From the NCBI GenBank assembly GCA_014904985.1, contig MU129013.1:62001-126000 (forward strand): a stretch of 64,000 nt of DNA. The letters run 5' to 3'. Origin of the DNA: Hydnum rufescens UP504 (taxonomy: Eukaryota > Basidiomycota > Agaricomycetes > Cantharellales > Hydnaceae). The notes beneath the pieces were generated by a model. That model searched no databases and had not been told where the DNA came from. It worked only from the letters and a program-made list of their open reading frames with translations. Shown here piece by piece: positions 57,960 through 64,000 of the stretch. Numbering within the stretch: the first letter of the stretch is position 1; every line of letters begins with the position of its first letter. Made by a program: the position numbers and the translations under genes.

Positions 57960-58140
57960 GCACTGCGAGTTAGAACGTGAGTGTCTAGAAGAACTACGGA
58001 TCGCACAAAGCTCTGTCGCTCCGTAAAAAGAACCTTCCGCTTAACATGCGTCTCTTGCCCGCCCATTCGGCAATCGCTCTTGCAATCGTCGACTTGCCAA
58101 TTCCAGTCGGTCTGGTGAGCCCATATACAGGCAACCCATC
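57960..58140 (-). pseudogene. NACHT NTPase P-loop fragment
   Basis: On the minus strand, VYGLTRPTGIGKSTIARAIA continues as EWAGKRRMLSGRFFLRSDRA. This is the P-loop region of basidiomycete NACHT proteins (NLR-like signalling NTPases), with GKST at 58,087-58,098. The first glycine of the Walker A loop is changed (RPTGIGKST for GPAGxGKST). Past ALCDP the similarity continues (FF, TLTF, LAVPRSIRR) but is broken by stop codons at about 57,995 and 57,980. Only this exon-sized piece is present, with no sensor repeats or effector domain nearby. Confidence 0.65.
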
Positions 58141-58681
58141 GCCTCTGGGGCTGTCCAACTATGACATGATCTCCAGTATTGAAAGACGAGTGCCTTCAGA
58201 GTCATGACAGTATGACAGAGTTATATAGCCCACAGATTTGGCAGGAAGGAGAGAGACACTATTAAAGGTGCGGATTGTTCCACGGACCCAGTTGCAGTCA
58301 GAAACGTGCAATTGAGGGATAGATTGGAGTGAGCGAACAAGAAAACAAGCAAGAACTGCCTTGAGATTCTCCGCGAAAGTACGCAAATCGGTTTCATCCT
58401 AAGCAGAGGACATTCTGGAAATCACATTGATCGGTATAACTTAGTCTGATGCATGCTAGCTGGGTGAAAAAGCCCAATTGGGGGAATCAAGAAGGCGTGT
58501 TATTTATTGGAAAATAATTGGCGGGTAAACATATGAGGACGTATGATGGCAGACGGGCACAGCCTTTGTCGGATCACGTGAAGATTCGGAAGAGGGGATT
58601 GAAGGCTGCCTCTGACATTTGTTTGAAGCTCATGCCATCGTCCCCCAAGAACTATACCCGCAATCCGGGACATTGCAACAT
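58141..58681. other. Spacer between NACHT fragment and ABC copy 2
   Basis: No gene recognised. Short minus-strand open frames at 58,159-58,386 and 58,500-58,697 have no family resemblance. Homology to the ABC unit begins at about 58,682. Confidence 0.4.
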
Positions 58682-58899
58682 ACGGTATTAGGGCCACAAC
58701 CCCAAACTACATCCACATGAAAACTAAGGTGCAGCGGAATACAGATCAATTAGGAGAATGTGTCCAGCTCCTGGATCCTGGGGCGTCTCATGCCATGACA
58801 TGTATGGGCGAATGCGGTTCCAAAAAAAAAAAAAAAGAACGAAAAAACAACGGGCAGCAGAAGATGTCCAAGGGGAGCATGGTTCGTCGTTCATCTTCA

Positions 58900-61800
58900 T
58901 TTATCTCGCCTCTATCCCTCAATGCCGCTTGAATATCGCCCAACGTGATGCCTGATCCGTCACACATGCTCCTGAAGATCGAATCAGTTCGACTAAAGAG
59001 CGCTTGCGGGTATCCAACTCCGCTATCTGCCCTTTATCCATCACACAAATTCGATCGTACCCAATAATAGTCCTTCAGTGGAAACAAAGGCTAATTAGCT
59101 TTAAAAAATGGAAGAAAACTAGGAGAACTCCACGGAACTTTATTCGATGTGCAATGCAGAGAAGCGTCTTGTGCGAAAATTCGCTCGCGATCGTGTTTTG
59201 AATGTTTTGGTCAGTCTCATAATCCACCGAAGCTGGACAAGAGCGGCACACGATATATCCATAAGCATACAACGCGCATAACAAAAAGGTGGTGTCGAAG
59301 GGGGGAACTCGGCGACGACTTACCCGTGGCCTCATCCAGCAAGACCACCTGACTGTCCTTAACAAGAGCTCGTGCCAAACTAACGAGCGAACGCTGACCA
59401 ACGGAGAGGTTTCCCCCTTCATCCTCAACGGGTGAGTCCAATGTGAACCGGTGGCTGTAATGAACTTCCGATTGTGGAACGTATGATGAAGGTGATGTAG
59501 GCGAAGAAGGCCCATCGATTGTTTCCTGTGTCTGCCCGTCTCCTTTACGAACGTCATCAACCAGAGCTGATCGCTTTAATGCATCCCATAATCGCGCATC
59601 GTCATAAACCCCAAATGGATCGAGATTACTACGAAGAGTTCCAGAGAATAAGGTAGGGTCCTGTGGTATAACTAAGGTGTAGGTTTCACAAAACAACCGT
59701 GTCAGGAGCGTAAAGAAGGGTCCAATGCACTCCAAATGCTCACTTGCGATCTTACTCCTCAGATCCGCCAATCCTAGTGTAGATACATTGATTCCGTCCA
59801 ACGTGATAGACCCAGAGTCGAGCTCTACCAGTCGGTATAAAGCCACCAGAATACTAACGCAAAAAGAGGAGTGAGTACTCCAGTAGAACACCCATGGGCC
59901 AGGCCGACTTTTCAGCGTATGCACCTTGATTTCCCGGCCCCAGTCCTAAGATCGAATAGCGAAAATATCAGTATATGATCTGACCCTCTGAAAGCCATCG
60001 CACTCACCGCCCCACGACACCGATATGTTCGCCTCCGTTGACATGCAAGGAAAGCCCTTTCAATACAAGGGGTAATCCAGGTCGGTAACTCCTAAAAAGT
60101 GTAAACACGCCCTGGTGGTCAAAAAGGAATAGAGGGAATAAATGGGGATAGAAAACGTACATGCTTATATCATTCAGTTCGAGATCCCCGCGGCTTGGCC
60201 AGTCAGGAGGGGGTTTCTTCTCATCAACGCGATGAGGTACTTCTTGTTCGAGGTTGTGCGCGTAATGATGCACTCGTTCCACCGCACTGCCGACATAACC
60301 CAAATCACAGAACATGAGTAAGGAACATCGGAAAGTGGTCCCCGCGCACTTCATATTGTTCTCAACTTCGGCCGCTTGCCTGATCATCCAACCAAAACCC
60401 TATCAGGTGCCGTCAGCGACGCAGACCTCAGGAAATAAACAAGCAATTACGAACTTGTTGCACTGATAAGATATAGGAAAGGGCCACACCCGTTTGAGAA
60501 GGAGAAATCGAAAATCGTGAGGCAACAGCAAGAATTGCTACCGCGAAGGTAAGGATCGCCCCAAGAAAATCGAGATGTACACCGAGCCAGCGTTGGTTCG
60601 TGATCGTCAACCAATAAGCACTATTATAATTGGGTATCCCAGTGAGTCCGACGGCGGGCCATTAAAAAACAGGTGCCAAATATACCGATTCTCATTGTCC
60701 ATGTGCTTCTCATTCTCTCGAGCGAACCGAGTGGTTTCACCGTAGGCTCGAATAGTGCCTAGACCAGACAAAGATTCTGAAAAGTGGGAATATAGCGAGG
60801 ACCGCAGGATTGAATCCAAGCGCTGGATTTCAAATGATTGGGTCAACCCTGGGACAAGAATTTCAGACGCCCAGACCCAGGAAAAGACATACCTTGAGCT
60901 CTCGCGCGCTGTTTCGATAGAACACACCAATATTGAAATATACCAGGATCACGATGCCGACCGGGATTAGAAACCTTCCAAGAAACAGAAATCAGGAACC
61001 AACATCGTGACGGTGTATACCATATTATTACCAAGGGAGGATAATAGAAATGAGGATGATCGCCCCTATTATCTGTGACAAGGTTGTTGTCATGATTCGA
61101 AGGGTATCGCCAAGTGTGTCTGAAAGAAAAGGCCACACAATCTGAACGAATCATCAAGGCATATTAGCCAGGGGCAACATACTGTCAAGAGTATCCACAT
61201 CTATCGAATTATAGGTCAGTACTGGGGCAACGGTTTTTTGGGGGGATTTGAAGCACATGCATCGCACCTTTGGAGAAGCGATTCATGATGCGACCTAGAG
61301 GCTACAAGTATGGAGGAAGAAGTTAGACAAGCAAAACTATGGAGTGAAAATAATCTCACAGTCGTCCTAGACAGAAAATTCCGCGTCAGCAAGATGTAAT
61401 GGATTCGATCTGACGAGGGAATCTGGCTCACTCGAAGAAGGACATGGGTGCATGCATCATGTGTTGTATGGAATCCTGAACATCTGGTGTCGGTGCTGAA
61501 TGTCTTTTATCGAGTCCAAAACTTGAACTGACCTTGTGCATCTTTACGCTAGCAAAGAAACTCATGACGGCAAAAGTGGAACCTAACAGGAACAAGCTAA
61601 GGGCCTGTCCAATCCCTAGACCTGTAAACGACCACAGTTGAAGGTAGCCATCGCCTATAGACACGCAGTAGCCATTACCAGCGTAAACACCCATGTAAAA
61701 TCCCTGTGATAGAGGCCATTTTCTAGGGGATGGGCATCAAATCCATCACCGATGATCAGGTCCTCAATGCCTACCTCTCTTGCCAATACACCAACCTGAT

Positions 61801-62735
61801 TCATTTCAAAATGTGGGTATTAAATAGGTCGTTCTGGCGGAATGTTCATTACTCACCAATAAGAGCCCATCACCTGCAAGGCTTGTACCAAAACGAACAC
61901 CATAAATAGGATCGGGCCCAGGATATGACCATTGGCAGCACTACACAGGGATTACATATCCAGTAATGGAAATAATCCGAAAAGACAAAACAGCCCACCT
62001 CAAATAATTTCCATAGACCTTCGAGCTGACAGCACCTAGCACGCGGTCCTCGGCCTGCATCAGCGCAGTCCCGTTAACTGTCTTGAGCCTCTTGTCTGTG
62101 GTTCCCGCCGCGTCCGTTTCTTTGACGTCACCGTTTTCTTGCTTTTCTTGTTCCCCTTGACTTCCGAAAGCCGAGATAAATTGTGCGAAATCGCCTTACT
62201 TGTCTTCCACTGCAGTTCCCGCATTTCGTAATTCCACCGATACCCACCAAACTTGCGGAGCCAACTAGGGCTAATCACCTGCGGCCAGTCGAGCATTGTA
62301 CTCATCCGCAGCTCTAGATCTACGATCGAAGGACTCCAGGTGGGTCAGACGTAAGAGACCCGCTGCGCGTGAATCATCCAATTTCCAGAATCTGTGGTCT
62401 CCAAAGGACGAGCGTACCGAGATTAAGCATTGGTAGGACCCAGGCATAAGTCAGGAGAGAGAAATTGGCTGTAGTATCTGGATAGTTGAAGCGTCATCGA
62501 GCGTCCCCTGGGGAGGTGGGGGGTCTCATGGTGAAAGGGACGCGTAGATACCTGGGACTGGAAAGAGGAAGTGTTAGTGAGGAACGATATTAAATGATGC
62601 GCGTACCAATGGCCTTGTCGTAAGTCAAGGGGTGCCTCGCCCCTTCGCGCCTCTTTGAGAGCATCCTATGGTGTTTCCGTCGGGGTATACGATATTTGCC
62701 GATGATCTTTAGGAGTTTCTGGTGGGGGTATTGGC
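58900..62735 (-). pseudogene. ABCC transporter copy 2, TMD1 and NBD1 deleted
   Basis: Contains TMD2 (about 61,750-60,300) and NBD2 (about 60,060-59,050). Motifs are a Walker A with GAGKS (about 59,930), IPQDPTLFSGTLRSNLDPFG, signature LSVGQRSLVSLARAL, VVLLDEAT and ASVDYETDQNIQ. At about 62,195 the sequence jumps from the NBD1-TMD2 linker (FISAFGSQGEQ) directly into the N-terminal exon (RKFGGYRWNYEMRELQW), removing the equivalent of 53,305-55,795: all of TMD1 and NBD1. The N-terminal part has several indels (for example PLETTDLWKL broken near 62,395). The C-terminal RDRERRK stop of copy 1 is also lost by mutation near 58,910. Not a working full transporter; a TMD2-NBD2 half could still be expressed. 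Confidence 0.85.
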
Positions 62736-62739
62736 CATA

Positions 62740-64000
62740 TCGATGGAGCAGAGGAAGTTTGCAAGCACAAATAATATTAATAACACAGACATGGACGAAT
62801 GCATTACCCGGTGGCAGGAGAAGAAAACCAAGTGAAAACGGTTATTGTCAGAAAAGTGGCACGGTCGTCCTGACGGGGGGGGTCGTCGATTCGCTGAACT
62901 GAAATCCTATCCTGGTGACCAGTATTTGAAGATAGGACGGAGCCTGACAGTTTCTTGGAAAAAAAAGATGAATATAGATCCATTACATACCATAATCCAT
63001 GTGCCATGGGTCTACAAACCTAGTTCCTGTCACACCTTGAACTAAGGCCACACTATTGGAAGTAGTCGGGAATGCGCTTGTTTAAGCGGTATTATGTAAT
63101 CAAGAACAAGATTGGTCCAATCGCAAACCAAGGCTTGATTCCAATACGGGGAGACCCAATTCCAAGAGAACAGAGAAGGGGAATTTGCGGGTCTCAATCC
63201 CAAAAGGGGAAATCCCTGGCAAAACAGTGAAAGAAAAAAGGGAAGCAGCAGGTGTTATGTAAGAATATCCCGGACCACAGGGAAACAAAAGGGGGGCAAA
63301 GACAGGGAATAAATGGTAATAACGGCAACCAGGGTGAACGGATTTCTCGATTCGATGGGGTTTTACGGATTACAGTTGCAGGCTCTGAAATGCACTGCTC
63401 ATTTCTGGCCTCGTCGGGGGAACATCAATTGATGGACTTGACGACATAAAATCACCACTGAAAGTTTTGAAGGAGAGAATCAGCTTTCTATGCCGCATAG
63501 GTGCACGGCAATCTTACTGTAGCTGTGCTGTTGGACAATGTTGGCCAATTAACCGGGTCGGCAACAGTGCATCCCAACTCTTTAAACCGGGTGTCCATGT
63601 GAAATATGTTTCATTAGTCGCTTAATTCCTAGTTTCGGGCTTAAACGCACGCCCGAAACGGGGCTTAGAGGAAGAGAGAGAAAATCTGGTTTATATACGG
63701 TAGGCAGAGGTTGCCGAGACCGGCCCCACCACCAGCCTGCTAAGCGAAAGCCCTGTTCCAAGGGTAAAGTGGTTGTCCAAAGGGTGTTGTTTCCAATGAA
63801 GAAAAGCAGGGCAGGACGGTTTGGTTGTGATGTTCAAATAGTGGCCTGCATTCAGCATCCAGTAAAGTTGCAAGTGAAGCAATGGCTTTGATAATAGAAG
63901 GGGTTGAAGAGATAGTGAGAAGTAAAGGGGGGGTGGGAGGCAAGGGTCAAGCCCACACCCACTGGCTTCCTACACCACGAACGGGTGCTAGAGTTGGTGG
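62740..64000. promoter_or_regulatory. Upstream flank of ABC copy 2, indel-rich
   Basis: Matches 56,354-57,600 but with one-base gains or losses every 20-40 bases, many in homopolymers (for example gacggggggg at 62,873 against gacgggggg in copy 1). No gene. The pattern may reflect low read quality near a contig end as easily as mutation. Confidence 0.45.

Larger units (their letters stand above)
58682..64000. repeat. Right unit of ABC transporter tandem duplication (incomplete)
   Basis: Counterpart of 49,975-57,600 in the same orientation. The coding part up to about 62,195 aligns closely with copy 1. The junction at about 62,195 then skips 2.5 kb of copy 1. From there to the window end there are frequent single-base gains and losses. 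Confidence 0.85.

Overview
The window is nuclear DNA from a filamentous basidiomycete, most likely an agaricomycete. The genes are dense in short (about 45-70 nt) GT-AG introns. They include families typical of that group: DUF6534 seven-helix-like proteins, a long-spaced Zn2Cys6 factor, Yor1-like ABCC pumps and a NACHT NTPase remnant. No bacterial signature, CRISPR array, rRNA or convincing tRNA was seen.

Positions 1-31,760 form an accessory, repeat-built region. It opens with a degenerate 20-bp minisatellite (1-520). It continues as a tandem array whose unit is a MutY-type adenine DNA glycosylase gene (plus strand), an unrecognised downstream segment, and a convergent DUF6534 membrane-protein gene (minus strand). 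Six MutY copies (A-F) and three DUF6534 copies (A-C) are present. Only MutY copy E (20,915-22,965) reads as a complete gene at every exon and splice site I checked, and it lies inside a block inverted relative to the rest of the array. Copies A and D have lost the catalytic aspartate, B has lost most of the iron-sulfur exon, C has lost part of its C-terminal domain, and F carries an insertion. Comparison of the copies exposes mobile elements: an insertion bounded by AATTGT (2,799-3,190), a long-TIR element (16,906-17,860), a 911-bp non-autonomous hAT-like element with a perfect 8-bp target duplication (18,546-19,456), a 262-bp solo LTR with a 5-bp duplication (24,946-25,207), and a 418-bp TIR insertion inside MutY F (28,301-28,718).

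Positions 31,790-49,200 are ordinary single-copy genome: SPB4/DDX55 helicase and SmD3 (divergent), COG2, a Zn2Cys6 regulator (convergent with COG2), proteasome alpha-2 and ATP synthase subunit d (divergent), an ATF/CREB bZIP factor, and a glutathione S-transferase-like gene with an apparent one-base frameshift. Most serve housekeeping work: ribosome assembly, splicing, Golgi traffic, protein turnover and mitochondrial ATP synthesis.

Positions 49,975-64,000 hold a tandem duplication of a Yor1/MRP-type ABC transporter. The left copy is a full TMD-NBD-TMD-NBD gene. The right copy has lost TMD1 and NBD1 in one deletion, and its 5' part is peppered with single-base indels. A NACHT P-loop fragment sits between the two copies.
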